DNA of 64,000 bases from Fibrobacter sp. UWEL (GTDB lineage Bacteria > Fibrobacterota > Fibrobacteria > Fibrobacterales > Fibrobacteraceae). The position numbers and the translations under genes are program-made. Positions 24,462-33,257 of this stretch are shown piece by piece (the stretch's first letter is position 1; the number at the start of each line of letters is the position of its first letter). Under the pieces are notes generated by a model, which saw only the letters and a program-made list of their open reading frames with translations, was not told the DNA's origin and searched no databases. The stretch spans positions 124,001-188,000 of the forward strand of contig NZ_FRBE01000001.1 in NCBI RefSeq assembly GCF_900142535.1, in the 5' to 3' direction.

Positions 24462-25487
24462 TTATTTGAGGATCACTTTCTGGGTGGTTAAATTTGTTTT
24501 TACAATATACACGCCAGGCAGTTTCATCTGGAGTTCAAGGAATCCGTTAGAAACAGAACGTTTTACCAGATTGCCGTTCAGGTCAAATACTTCAACGGTT
24601 CCAGATATATGGTTCAGCTGGATGGACTTTCCCTGTACCGTAATTTGTGAATTTGTTCTTAATACGGTGGTCAGGCCGTCTTTACCATCGGAACTGCTAC
24701 TTGCTAAAGCGGTATTGCTGCTGGAGGATTCCGTGATAACGCTACTAGAAGATTCTAGGGGGCCTGTCATAATGGGCCCGTTCATAATGCTTTCGCCGAT
24801 GATTTCGGCCATGGCCTTTGCGCCTTCTTCATTGGGATGGACGCTGTCGGCCTGCAGCCATTCACGCTTGTTAAGTAGAGAATGAAGGTCGATTACATTG
24901 ACGCGCTTCTTCTCTGCCACTTCCTTAATCATGGGGTTGATTACGTTCACGATCGCAGAGTCGGTGATGAACCATCCGAGGTTGTTGGCGTAGGGCTGCA
25001 GTGTTACGTAAATCTCGGGCGTATGATTGTTGTGGAGGAAGGTGTCAATAAGGGCTTCGTAGTCCTTTTTCATCTCGGCAATCAGACTTTCGCGAGTATA
25101 ATTCTTGCCCTGGCTATCCTGCTTGTATTCGTAGAAGTAATAGTTGTAGTTCCCTTCGCTTCCGCTGAAGAAATACTTGCTGTCATTTGTACCCAGTTCA
25201 ATGATTACGATGTTGGGTTCAAAAGCGTATGCCTTTTTGAATTCGGGCTGTGTCCAGTAAGACTCCTGGGAGGCCTTGTGGAACATCTTGCCGGAGTTTC
25301 CATAGTTTTCAACTTGGTAAGTTCCTCCCAGAACGTATTGTAAATGCTGGGGATAGGTGGTTGCGCCGTTCAGCCCGTAGCCGTAGGTAATGCTGTTGCC
25401 TACACAGGCAATTCTCGTTTGTGCAGAAGCATTTACTGCAAATAAAGCGGAAATCATTGCGGCTGTTGCAAGAATTTTAAAACCCAT
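24462..25487 (-). CDS. Secreted SGNH/GDSL esterase with sorting-domain-like C-terminus
   Basis: The 341-residue protein has a signal peptide (cleaved near ASA-QT) and an SGNH hydrolase domain: GNSITYG with catalytic Ser32, GTND near 97, and DSVHPN with catalytic Asp and His near 217. Ser-rich linkers (LESSSS, ESSSSN) follow. The C-terminal 75 residues (VEVFDLNGNLVKR, LPGVYIVKTN) resemble type IX secretion C-terminal target domains. I infer an extracellular acetyl-xylan or similar polysaccharide esterase; the substrate is not proven. SD GAGAGG is present. It is divergent from the CE1-like esterase. Confidence 0.88.
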   Translation of the reverse strand: MGFKILATAAMISALFAVNASAQTRIACVGNSITYGYGLNGATTYPQHLQYVLGGTYQVENYGNSGKMFHKASQESYWTQPEFKKAYAFEPNIVIIELGTNDSKYFFSGSEGNYNYYFYEYKQDSQGKNYTRESLIAEMKKDYEALIDTFLHNNHTPEIYVTLQPYANNLGWFITDSAIVNVINPMIKEVAEKKRVNVIDLHSLLNKREWLQADSVHPNEEGAKAMAEIIGESIMNGPIMTGPLESSSSVITESSSSNTALASSSSDGKDGLTTVLRTNSQITVQGKSIQLNHISGTVEVFDLNGNLVKRSVSNGFLELQMKLPGVYIVKTNLTTQKVILK

Positions 25488-25539
25488 ACTGAACCTCTCT
25501 TTACGGGGAAAGTTAATAAAAAAAGGCCGATTTGGGGTG

Positions 25540-25555
25540 TTGTAATCCTTTACAA
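25540..25555. promoter_or_regulatory. Perfect dyad between divergent esterases
   Basis: TTGTAA, a 4-bp spacer and TTACAA form a perfect inverted repeat between the two divergent esterase genes. A shared operator is possible. Confidence 0.3.
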
Positions 25556-25657
25556 TGGTTATTTATTCCGGCTTAGAATATACGGAGCGTTGAGGTATAT
25601 ATTGTAGGCAGGGTGAGAACAAACTGCATAAAGTGCAGCATTAAAAGGAGTGTTAAA

Positions 25658-27142
25658 ATGAAATTTCTTTCCTTATTCTTAGTCGCAGCAACCGCTACTT
25701 TCGCACAATGGGGTGGTGGCGGCGGAAAATCTTTAAGCGACTACAAGAAGGTTTCTGTTTCGGGCCGCGATGTCTATGTGTACGCACCGTCTGGCCTTGC
25801 TGACAACAGCCCGTTGCTTCTTTCCTTGCATGGCATGGACCAGGATCCTAATTATCAGCAGCAGAATACCCACTGGGAAGCGGTTGCTGACACTGCAGGC
25901 TTTGTGGTGGCTTACCCTAAGGGCGGTACCGGCATGAGCACCTGGGACATTCAGGGCGATACGGATACTAAGTGGGTTTCTTCTATTATTGACCAACTTG
26001 CCAAGGATTACAAGATTAACACCAATCGTGTCTATCTTTCAGGCTTCTCCATGGGCGGTATGTTCACGTACCATTCCATGAGCAAGATTGCTGATAAGAT
26101 TGCGGCCTTTGCTCCCTGCTCTGGACCCAACGTGTATGGTGCATCCAAGGCTATGCGCCCCGTACCTATTTTCCATATTCACGGAACCAACGACGATGTG
26201 CTGCAATACAGCATGGTCGAGGATTTCCTGAAGAACTATCGCGATCAGTTTAACTGCCCGGCAACGGCTGAAGTCATTAGCAATTATCCCAACAGCGAAA
26301 ACCAGGGTACCATGTATACTTGGGGCCCCTGCGATGAAGGTGTATATGTGAAGCACCTGAAGCTCCAGGGCCGCGGTCATAGCCCCTCCAAGGCTGATGT
26401 TTCCGACATCTGGAACTTTGTGAAGGAATATTCCCTGGACGGTAGTTCTCCTGCCGCAGCGATTGTGGTTCCCACCAACCGTGATACCGTTTTCAATGGC
26501 ACATTCTCTGACTCCCTGAAGTTGGCTGGCTGGAGCCTGACTGTTCACAGCGGCGAAGGTACCTTCAAGCATTCTGACGGAAAGGCCGAAATCAATGTGA
26601 CAAAAGCCAGCACCAACGCCTATGACGTTCAGGTGATCCAGAATGGTATGCATTACGAAAAGGGCCAGAGCTACAAGCTGACTTTTGACGCTTCCGCTTC
26701 TGCAGCTAGAACCCTTGAAGTGAATCTGGAAAAGGATTCTAGCCCCTTTACTAGCTACCTGGGCGAAGCAAAGACCTTCGACTTGACTACCGCAGCCAAG
26801 ATTTACGAAATCAAGTTCACCATGACCGAAGATACCGACGAAAACGGTCGCATTTCCTTTAACGCAGGGCTTGCTACCGGTTCCGTGTACATCGACAACG
26901 TGAAGATTGAAAAGATTAGCGCCGCCGATGTTAATGGTCCTGGCACGGATGGGATTATAGTAAATCAACTCCTGCTGAACGGCGAAAGAACTTACAGTGT
27001 TTACAACCTGAAGGGCGCCTTTGTTTGCAAGTTTAGCACTCGTCTTGACAACATCCAGACGATGCTGAACGCAAAGAACCTCACCAAGGGATTGTATATC
27101 GTAAAAAGTGGGGATTTGAACAGAATTTTCTCTGTGAAGTAG
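25658..27142 (+). CDS. Secreted CE1-like esterase (feruloyl/acetyl-xylan type) with CBM-like domain
   Basis: The 494-residue protein has a short signal (cleavage near TFA-QW) and a PHB-depolymerase/CE1-like hydrolase domain. LLLSLHGM precedes the nucleophile GFSMGG (Ser131), with HGTNDD (acid) and GRGHSP (His) downstream. Residues about 285-420 form a beta-sandwich resembling CBM4/9-like carbohydrate-binding domains. A T9SS-like tail follows (YSVYNLKGAFVCKF, LTKGLYIVKSG). I chose ATG 25658 because AGGAG lies 7 nt upstream. It likely removes side chains from plant cell-wall xylan. Confidence 0.88.
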   Translation: MKFLSLFLVAATATFAQWGGGGGKSLSDYKKVSVSGRDVYVYAPSGLADNSPLLLSLHGMDQDPNYQQQNTHWEAVADTAGFVVAYPKGGTGMSTWDIQGDTDTKWVSSIIDQLAKDYKINTNRVYLSGFSMGGMFTYHSMSKIADKIAAFAPCSGPNVYGASKAMRPVPIFHIHGTNDDVLQYSMVEDFLKNYRDQFNCPATAEVISNYPNSENQGTMYTWGPCDEGVYVKHLKLQGRGHSPSKADVSDIWNFVKEYSLDGSSPAAAIVVPTNRDTVFNGTFSDSLKLAGWSLTVHSGEGTFKHSDGKAEINVTKASTNAYDVQVIQNGMHYEKGQSYKLTFDASASAARTLEVNLEKDSSPFTSYLGEAKTFDLTTAAKIYEIKFTMTEDTDENGRISFNAGLATGSVYIDNVKIEKISAADVNGPGTDGIIVNQLLLNGERTYSVYNLKGAFVCKFSTRLDNIQTMLNAKNLTKGLYIVKSGDLNRIFSVK

Positions 27143-27180
27143 AAAAACGATTCGGTCACAAATAACTAAATTATTGGGCG

Positions 27181-27693
27181 ATGAATTACAACTTTAAAAT
27201 GAAAGTAGTTCCCGCCCTTTTTTGCATTCTAGCCCTGTTTGTTTTGGCTGGATGTTACAGCTTTACCGCTAGTACACTACCCAGCCATATCAAGACGGTA
27301 AACATCCACGATGTGGATGATAAGACCATGGATGCAGTCCTTGCCAATGATATCCGTACGGCTGTTCTTGATATGTTCAAGAAGAACGCTGGCGGTGTTC
27401 GTGTGGTTAATGGCGAAGCTCATTCTGATTTTGAAATCACGTTGCTGTCCTATACCAATAAGCCTATGGATTATAACAGCAATAGCGATGTGGAAACTTA
27501 CCGCGTTACCATTCGTGTGGGCGTCAAGTTCTACGATAACGTGAAGGAACGTATCATTTATGAAAATAAGTCCCTTTCCGCAGAAGGAACTTATGATATT
27601 CAGGCTAACGAAACCGAAGACCGTCACGGCCAAAAACGCGCCATCGAAAAACTCCAGGACCTCATTATCACTAACGCTTTGGCAAAGTGGTAG
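27181..27693 (+). CDS. lptE: LptE-like LPS-assembly lipoprotein
   Basis: LptE plugs the LptD barrel that inserts LPS in the outer membrane. The 170-residue length, the lipobox LAGC followed by YSFTASTLPSHIKTV, and the late KSLSAEGTYD and RAIEKLQDLIITNALAKW segments fit the Bacteroidetes/Fibrobacter type of LptE. The ATG at 27181 follows a TAAATT box by 8 nt with no clear SD; ATG 27199 is an alternative that still gives a good signal peptide. It is followed by a dispersed repeat and a convergent NUDIX gene. Confidence 0.83.
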   Translation: MNYNFKMKVVPALFCILALFVLAGCYSFTASTLPSHIKTVNIHDVDDKTMDAVLANDIRTAVLDMFKKNAGGVRVVNGEAHSDFEITLLSYTNKPMDYNSNSDVETYRVTIRVGVKFYDNVKERIIYENKSLSAEGTYDIQANETEDRHGQKRAIEKLQDLIITNALAKW

Positions 27694-27699
27694 CCAGAT

Positions 27700-27728
27700 G
27701 TCATCCTGAGCGAAGTCGAAGGATCTAG
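27700..27728. repeat. Dispersed GTCATCC...GGATCTAG element, short copy
   Basis: It opens GTCATCCTGAGCG and closes AAGTCGAAGGATCTAG, and it abuts the NUDIX stop codon. The same ends occur at 6252-6318 and, more diverged, at 24425-24452. Confidence 0.8.
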
Positions 27729-28214
27729 TTAAATAAAGTCCTTAACAAAAACTTCTTCTTCATTGAGCAGAGCCTCTGTCAGCGTACTTCCCTTATAAGT
27801 CAATTTCAGGCTAAAGAAGGGTTCGCCTCGTTCCAGCAAGGCTAAGAAAATCAGGTCCCCATCCCAGTGGGGAAGTTTCGCCACGTCTGCCTTCGGGACC
27901 CATTCCAAATTGCCTTCGTCGCATTCTTTCAGGTCTCCCGTCCACTGTGTGGCGGTAAACAGGTGCATGAATTCTGTCTGGTCCATGCCATCGCTAATGA
28001 AGGTCACGATGCCGCGATACTTGGGCTTGATCAGCGTTAAGCCGGTCTCTTCCAAGGCCTCTCGCTTAATACAGTTTTCGGGTGATTCCCATTCCTCGAA
28101 CTTGCCGCCGATACCAATCCATTTGTCCTTATTGATATCGTTCTTCTTCTTTACGCGGTGAAGCAGCAGGTACTTGTCGTCCTGTTCAATATAGCAGAGG
28201 GTGGTGTTGATCAT
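27729..28214 (-). CDS. NUDIX hydrolase, MutT-like
   Basis: The 161-residue protein has a NUDIX box: GGKFEEWESPENCIKREA continuing LEETGL, i.e. G-x5-E-x7-R-E-x2-E-E-x-G. It is likely a nucleoside-diphosphate-linked pyrophosphatase, perhaps 8-oxo-dGTP-type, with a conserved VRK-like N-terminal strand (LLLHRVKKKND). No SD is seen; a TAGATT hexamer 6 nt before ATG suggests a leaderless start. It lies 9 bp downstream of the lipoprotein gene on the same strand. Confidence 0.9.
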   Translation of the reverse strand: MINTTLCYIEQDDKYLLLHRVKKKNDINKDKWIGIGGKFEEWESPENCIKREALEETGLTLIKPKYRGIVTFISDGMDQTEFMHLFTATQWTGDLKECDEGNLEWVPKADVAKLPHWDGDLIFLALLERGEPFFSLKLTYKGSTLTEALLNEEEVFVKDFI

Positions 28215-28220
28215 GACGCA

Positions 28221-28226
28221 AATCTA
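28221..28226 (-). promoter_or_regulatory. Candidate -10 box (TAGATT) for a leaderless start
   Basis: The minus-strand hexamer ends 6 nt before the NUDIX start codon and overlaps the last codons of the upstream gene. No SD is present. Confidence 0.35.
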
Positions 28227-28937
28227 GAAAACAAAATAAGAGGCGGTCAGGGATATTCCTAGACGATAACGGTCCGGATCCATGTCTAGAACGCTGTAAC
28301 GTCCTTCGATGGCAATGTCAAACTTACTCTGTCTGTAGCTAATATAGGCGGTAAGGCCGGCTTCTATCGCAGACCATTCGTTGTTGTCTCGTACAGGAAT
28401 CCAGACATCTCTGGCGATGAATTCCTCTATACCGATTCGTACGAATTCGCCAAGGGGTAGCTGCTGGATAAAGGAAACGCCACCTGCAAAAGTAACAAAC
28501 CATAGAGCCGGTAAATCCCCTAAATCGTCTACATCATAGCGGTCGTCTTTGTCCTCGTACTCTTCGTCATCGTCGTCATCACTAAGGAGACCAATGACGC
28601 TTAGAGTTCCAATCAGCCAAGGTGCGGAAATCCATGTACGGACTCCGTAATACTTGTCGCCAAAACCTGCAGTAAAATAAGGTGATGGCAAAAGTCCTGC
28701 GCCCCAAGTTAGGCCGTTTTTTGAGAAAAGGTATTCTAGTGAAGCTGGAAAATCCCAGCCATCATCCTTGACTGCGTATTGGGAAAACTCTCCGCGAACA
28801 GTAAATGCTTGTCGGCTTTCTCCGGGATACTTTGCGCTACGTTCCGTAGCATCCATGAACGCAGCGGTGCTAGGCGGGTGCATGGTGCAGCCCGTCAACA
28901 AGAGTAAAATCGTTATGGATACAAGTAAGTAGCGCAT
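28224..28937 (-). CDS. Exported lipoprotein, possible outer-membrane protein
   Basis: The 237-residue protein has a lipoprotein signal (LLTGC, Cys17). An acidic run follows near 120 (SDDDDDEEYEDKDDR) after a hydrophobic segment (PWLIGTLSVIGLL). The beta-rich C-terminal half ends in aromatic-terminated strands (LGISLTASYFVF), as in outer-membrane barrels. I recognise no family. A TATATT hexamer 6 nt before ATG with no SD suggests leaderless transcription. Confidence 0.8.
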   Translation of the reverse strand: MRYLLVSITILLLLTGCTMHPPSTAAFMDATERSAKYPGESRQAFTVRGEFSQYAVKDDGWDFPASLEYLFSKNGLTWGAGLLPSPYFTAGFGDKYYGVRTWISAPWLIGTLSVIGLLSDDDDDEEYEDKDDRYDVDDLGDLPALWFVTFAGGVSFIQQLPLGEFVRIGIEEFIARDVWIPVRDNNEWSAIEAGLTAYISYRQSKFDIAIEGRYSVLDMDPDRYRLGISLTASYFVF

Positions 28938-28943
28938 ACTTGT

Positions 28944-28949
28944 AATATA
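28944..28949 (-). promoter_or_regulatory. Candidate -10 box (TATATT) for a leaderless start
   Basis: TATATT ends exactly 6 nt before the ATG at 28937, with no SD. Confidence 0.45.
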
Positions 28950-28955
28950 GGAAAA

Positions 28956-29975
28956 TTAGCTCATCACTTGGTTCTTGCCGTTTTCCTTGGCTTTGTATAA
29001 CAGCTTGTCCGCTCTAATAATCCAAGTATCATACCTATCGCCAGGAGCGTAGTTCGATGCTCCTACCGATATTGTAAAATGAATATCTCCACAGTCTTCT
29101 TTAACGGGAGTTCTTTCGACCTCTTTTACCAAACTTTCCAAGATATTCTTGGGATCGTTCTTTCCGCAGATAAGGAATTCTTCACCGCCCCAGCGGCTGA
29201 TTGCACAGTCCTTGCAAATCTTTTTCATGATTTCTGCCAGCGTTACTAGAACTCGGTCTCCTGCGGCATGACCATATTTGTCATTGATTTTCTTGAAGTT
29301 ATCAATGTCTAGCATGGCGATCCAGAGCTGTGACGAAGAATCTTTTTCTTCAATGCTTTTTTGAAGGATTGTTCTCATGTTGAAACGATTTGACAACTTC
29401 GTCAATGCGTCATAGTTTGCTTGAAATTGAAGTTTCTTTTCGGACTCAATGATAATTCCTGTGGTCAGTTTTGCAAACCCGATTAAAAAACAGCAGACGC
29501 TGGTTAGATTGATTCCTAGGAATACAAGAGTGGGTATTCCTTCCACCCTATAGATTGGACCGTTTTTTACTGAATATAGGGAGGATAGTAGGCAGACGAT
29601 AACGATGATGGCGGAACAGAGGTTTGGTTTAGGGTCTTCTCCACCATATTTTGTTTGCATATACTTGATGTAGTATATCAACGGAATGGTGGAAAGAGAA
29701 TACAGCTGAAATCCGTAGTCGTAACCAAGGTATATAGTGCAGACTGCCATATAGATGGTCATCATGGCATATATAGACCAGGTTGCCTTAATGAATTGAT
29801 ATTTTTTGATCAATAGGTAATGCGCTAGATAGACTACGCACACAAAGATTGAATAATATACTAGGAACATAGCTCCGATTAAGGAGTAGACTAGCATCAT
29901 CAATACCACAAGCGACAAGATGACCGTGTTTGTGGCAAAGCTCAACTTCTGAATGTCTTTTATGTTCTTGATCAT
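28956..29975 (-). CDS. Membrane-bound diguanylate cyclase (GGDEF)
   Basis: The N-terminal 185 residues contain about six predicted membrane spans without a recognised sensor motif. The C-terminal 160 residues are a GGDEF domain: NYDALTKLSNRF, MLDIDNFKKINDKYGHAAGD, and active-site RWGGEEFLICG near 263. It should make c-di-GMP from GTP. No RxxD inhibitory site is seen upstream of GGEEF. The gene is AT-rich. The HD-GYP regulator at 35414 could be an opposing phosphodiesterase. Confidence 0.92.
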   Translation of the reverse strand: MIKNIKDIQKLSFATNTVILSLVVLMMLVYSLIGAMFLVYYSIFVCVVYLAHYLLIKKYQFIKATWSIYAMMTIYMAVCTIYLGYDYGFQLYSLSTIPLIYYIKYMQTKYGGEDPKPNLCSAIIVIVCLLSSLYSVKNGPIYRVEGIPTLVFLGINLTSVCCFLIGFAKLTTGIIIESEKKLQFQANYDALTKLSNRFNMRTILQKSIEEKDSSSQLWIAMLDIDNFKKINDKYGHAAGDRVLVTLAEIMKKICKDCAISRWGGEEFLICGKNDPKNILESLVKEVERTPVKEDCGDIHFTISVGASNYAPGDRYDTWIIRADKLLYKAKENGKNQVMS

Positions 29976-30013
29976 AATTCTTTTTCTTCAAGAAATATAA
30001 AAGAAATCAAAGA

Positions 30014-30039
30014 AAAAAGACCCATCTTTTGATGGGTCC
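30014..30039 (-). terminator. Intrinsic terminator of metG
   Basis: GACCCATC (30020-30027) and GATGGGTC (30032-30039) form a perfect stem, with six U following on the minus strand (A 30014-30019). Confidence 0.92.
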
Positions 30040-30074
30040 ATATATTAATTTGGATGCTTTTCTGCTAAAAAAGC

Positions 30075-32168
30075 TTAATGCACTCCATTTCCTTCGGGGA
30101 CGTCGCAGGTCACTGCCTTGCCGTCGATTTCCAGAGCGATGGCTTCGGCGCCTTCGCCTGCGGTGCAGAACACTTGGCCGTTCTTGACGGAGAGAGCGAT
30201 CTTTTCGAAATCCTTCAGCTTCAGTTCGCGAGGTTCGCTGGGAGCGATTCCCTTGAACAATGCGCGGTCACCGGGCTTTGCACCTTCGGGCACTGCCACC
30301 AGGCGGCACTTGTGGGATTCGGCTTCCAAGTCGCCAGCGAAGAGCATACCTGCGCTCATGATACCGCGAAGCGGTGCGGGCTTCAGGTTTGCGAACAAAA
30401 GAATCATGCGATCCTGAAGTTCAGAAGCTTCGTAGCTAGCCTTAAGGCCGGAGCAAACGGTGCGGAGTTCGCCTTCGCCTGCGTCAACCTTGAGAACGTA
30501 CAGAGAAGTTGCATCCGGATGGTCTGCCACTTCAACGATCTTTGCGGCGCGGAGGTCCATGGCGGCAGGAACGTCAGCTGCGGTCAGCGGCTTGTTCTGC
30601 TTGGGCTTCTGCTGCTGTTGCTGCTGCTGGGGCTTCACTTCTTCGTCGATGCGGGGGAACAGGGGCTTGCCTTCGCCGAAGACTTCGCCACCCTTCAACA
30701 GACCCCAGACCAGGTCTTCGGCACTTTCGAACTTGGTGCCCAGCATGGTCAGGCCTTCTTCTGCCTTGGTGGGGATTACCGGCCAAAGCATGCAAAGGCT
30801 GAGGCGAACAGCTTCTGCTGCCACATAAAGAACGGTTGCCAGCTCATCCTTGAGAGCCGGGTCCTTGGCCAGCTTCCAGGGAGCCTTGATTTCAAAGTAG
30901 CGGTTGATGCTACGGACCAAGGTCATGATGTTTTCGATGGACTGGGACAGACGAGCCTGGGGCAGGTCCTGCTTTATGTCTTCGATGACCTTCTTGGCCA
31001 AGTTCATCACGTCGTTGGCGGCGTCATCCATAGCGCCTGCAACGGGCAGCTTGCCTTCAAAGTTGGTGAGGACCAGCTTGTGGACTCGGTTCAGAACGTT
31101 GCCCAGGTCGTTTGCCAAGTCGGCATTAATGCGACGGACAAAGGAATCGTGGGTGAAGTTTGCGTCCTGGCCAACCACCATTTCGCGGGCCAAGTAGTAG
31201 CGGAATGCGTCGTTGCCGTACTTTTCCATGTAGTCCATGGGCTTAACAACGTTACCAGCAGACTTACTCATTTTTTCGCCGCCGTTCACCAGCCACCAGC
31301 CGTGAGCCAGAATGTGCTTGGGCAGAGGAATGTCCAGAGCCATCAGCATAGTGGGCCAGTACACGCTATGAGTGGTAAGAATGTCCTTACCGATCAGGTG
31401 ATAGGTGGCGGGCCAAATGGGAGTGCCATCGGCATAAGTCTTGTGGAAAGCGGTAGATGCGCTTACATAGTTCAAGAGAGCGTCGAACCAAACGTAGGTC
31501 ACATAGTCCTGGTCGAAAGGCAGAGGAATACCCCAGGAGAGGCGAGCCTTCGGGCGGCTGATGCAAAGGTCGTTCAGGGGCTGACGCAAAAAGCCCAGGA
31601 TTTCGTTACGACGGTAGTCGGGAACGATCCAGTCCGGGTTGGTGTTCAAGTGATCAATGAGCTGCTGCTGATACTTGCTCATCTTGAAGAAGTAGTTCTT
31701 TTCCTTCAGCCATTCCACCGGGCGGTGGCTAATGGGGTCGCACTTGTTTTCGTCCAGTTCGTCTTCAGAGAAGAAACGTTCTTCGCCGACAGAGTACCAG
31801 CCTTCGTATTCCTTGGAATAGATTTCGCCCTTGTCCCACAGCTTCTGCAGGCATTCCTGCACATAAGCCTTGTGTTCAGGGTAGGTGGTGCGGATGAAGA
31901 AGTCGTTGCAGATGCCCATCTTCTTCCACAGATCTTCGAAACGGTGGTAGTATTCGTCCACATGTTCCTGCGGAGTCACTTCGCGCTTGGCGGCGGCACG
32001 CTGCACCTTCTGGCCGTGTTCGTCGGTACCGGTCAGGAAGTAGGTCTGGTATCCAAGAATCTTGTGGAAGCGGGTAAGAATGTCTGCAAGGACGGTGGTG
32101 TAGGAATGACCGATATGGGGCGCGTCATTCACATAATAAATCGGAGTAGTAACGTAAAAGTTCTTCAT
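30075..32168 (-). CDS. metG: Methionyl-tRNA synthetase with C-terminal tRNA-binding domain
   Basis: The 697-residue enzyme has the class I motifs PHIGHSYTT (HIGH) and GGEKMSKSAGNVV (KMSKS). The connective region EGWYSVGEERFFSEDEL lacks the zinc-binding Cys knuckles of some MetRS types. A Gln-rich linker with seven consecutive Gln (about residue 505-520) leads to a fused OB-fold tRNA-binding domain (AAKIVEVADHPDATSLYVLKV). The start lies 9 nt after a TAAATT box with no SD, so a near-leaderless mRNA is possible. Confidence 0.97.
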   Translation of the reverse strand: MKNFYVTTPIYYVNDAPHIGHSYTTVLADILTRFHKILGYQTYFLTGTDEHGQKVQRAAAKREVTPQEHVDEYYHRFEDLWKKMGICNDFFIRTTYPEHKAYVQECLQKLWDKGEIYSKEYEGWYSVGEERFFSEDELDENKCDPISHRPVEWLKEKNYFFKMSKYQQQLIDHLNTNPDWIVPDYRRNEILGFLRQPLNDLCISRPKARLSWGIPLPFDQDYVTYVWFDALLNYVSASTAFHKTYADGTPIWPATYHLIGKDILTTHSVYWPTMLMALDIPLPKHILAHGWWLVNGGEKMSKSAGNVVKPMDYMEKYGNDAFRYYLAREMVVGQDANFTHDSFVRRINADLANDLGNVLNRVHKLVLTNFEGKLPVAGAMDDAANDVMNLAKKVIEDIKQDLPQARLSQSIENIMTLVRSINRYFEIKAPWKLAKDPALKDELATVLYVAAEAVRLSLCMLWPVIPTKAEEGLTMLGTKFESAEDLVWGLLKGGEVFGEGKPLFPRIDEEVKPQQQQQQQKPKQNKPLTAADVPAAMDLRAAKIVEVADHPDATSLYVLKVDAGEGELRTVCSGLKASYEASELQDRMILLFANLKPAPLRGIMSAGMLFAGDLEAESHKCRLVAVPEGAKPGDRALFKGIAPSEPRELKLKDFEKIALSVKNGQVFCTAGEGAEAIALEIDGKAVTCDVPEGNGVH

Positions 32169-32202
32169 ATGGCGCCAAATTTAGCAAAAAAGGGGAGTGG
32201 TC

Positions 32203-33246
32203 TTACTGGTAATATCTGATTTGGTACTTGTATTTCTGGAATTCCTTGAAGTCTCCGGTTTTAGAATCCTTCCTAGAATAGACACTTTCTATAACATTCC
32301 CGAAATCATCGGTGGTAATGCGGGTGACCGCATGTAAATTTCCTGCGTAGTCGTAGTATTCTTCACGAACCAGCTTTCCGTCTTCATATTTCAGGAATTT
32401 GGTGAATCCTCCAGATATAATCTTGGAAACTCGACCGTCCTCGCCGTATTCGTATTGAGTATGTTCCTGAGTGTCGCTAATGTCGCTGGAATAAACCAGG
32501 TCCACAATTTTCCCGTCTTGATTTCGCTGGATGGATTCGTAGGAATAAAGCTTTCCGTTGTAGGACACGCTTCTTTCCTTCACTTTCTTGCCGTCAGAAT
32601 CGTATGTGAAGGAAACCGCATCTTTCCCGTGGTATTGACCTTCAATTTGGATGGAAGAAATGTTGTGTTGTTCGTTATAGATTCGTTCCAGCTTGTGGGT
32701 AAAGGGGTAAATAACCCTCAGATCCTGTGCTTTGCCGGTTTCATCTACGAGAAAACTGATTTTATAGATCGCAGTGGATGTATCCTGTCTGGTGTAATAC
32801 CAGCGGGTGCCTCCGTCTTCCTTTTTCTGGGAACTTGCGATGATGGAATAATTCTTTTTCGTATAAGCTTCCCTACGTAACAAACGTCCGTCGTCATCTA
32901 GTATACTTTTTCTGCTGACAAGTGCTTTGCCCAGCGAATCCTTCACGTTCCACTCGGTTTCTACTTTGTCCTTGTTCCAGACCTTGAAAAAGGATGCTTT
33001 AAGATGTTCGGCACCGGCGGAATCGATATGAAATAGCTCTGCACTTAAATTCTCCACGTCTCCTATGAGCGCACGGTTTTCTTGGTCTTGAGGCTCTATG
33101 TAAGGCATGACTTTGCCTTGCTCGTCAAGAATGCTGAAAAACGTAAATGCCTTGGCCACTTGTACGTTGGAACATCCGTACAACGAGAAAAGAAGGAAAG
33201 CTGTTAAAAGCTTTCCTGCTAAATAAAAAAATGAATGATTGTTCAT
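32203..33246 (-). CDS. Lipoprotein with YD-like repeats
   Basis: The 347-residue protein has a lipoprotein signal (LYGC, about Cys25). The rest is a run of short beta hairpins (FTYDSDGKKVKERSVSYNG, YEYGEDGRVSKI, KYEDGKLVREEYYDYAGN) like the YD/RHS-type repeats of surface proteins. There is no nuclease or toxin domain. It begins 11 bp downstream of the 33258 gene and is probably co-transcribed. Function unknown. Confidence 0.8.
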   Translation of the reverse strand: MNNHSFFYLAGKLLTAFLLFSLYGCSNVQVAKAFTFFSILDEQGKVMPYIEPQDQENRALIGDVENLSAELFHIDSAGAEHLKASFFKVWNKDKVETEWNVKDSLGKALVSRKSILDDDGRLLRREAYTKKNYSIIASSQKKEDGGTRWYYTRQDTSTAIYKISFLVDETGKAQDLRVIYPFTHKLERIYNEQHNISSIQIEGQYHGKDAVSFTYDSDGKKVKERSVSYNGKLYSYESIQRNQDGKIVDLVYSSDISDTQEHTQYEYGEDGRVSKIISGGFTKFLKYEDGKLVREEYYDYAGNLHAVTRITTDDFGNVIESVYSRKDSKTGDFKEFQKYKYQIRYYQ

Positions 33247-33257
33247 TTGTTTGTGTT

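Noticed and set aside
30078-32219. 713-codon plus-strand frame opposite metG
   Set aside because: It overlaps a complete metG with all catalytic motifs; the antisense product has no recognisable features.
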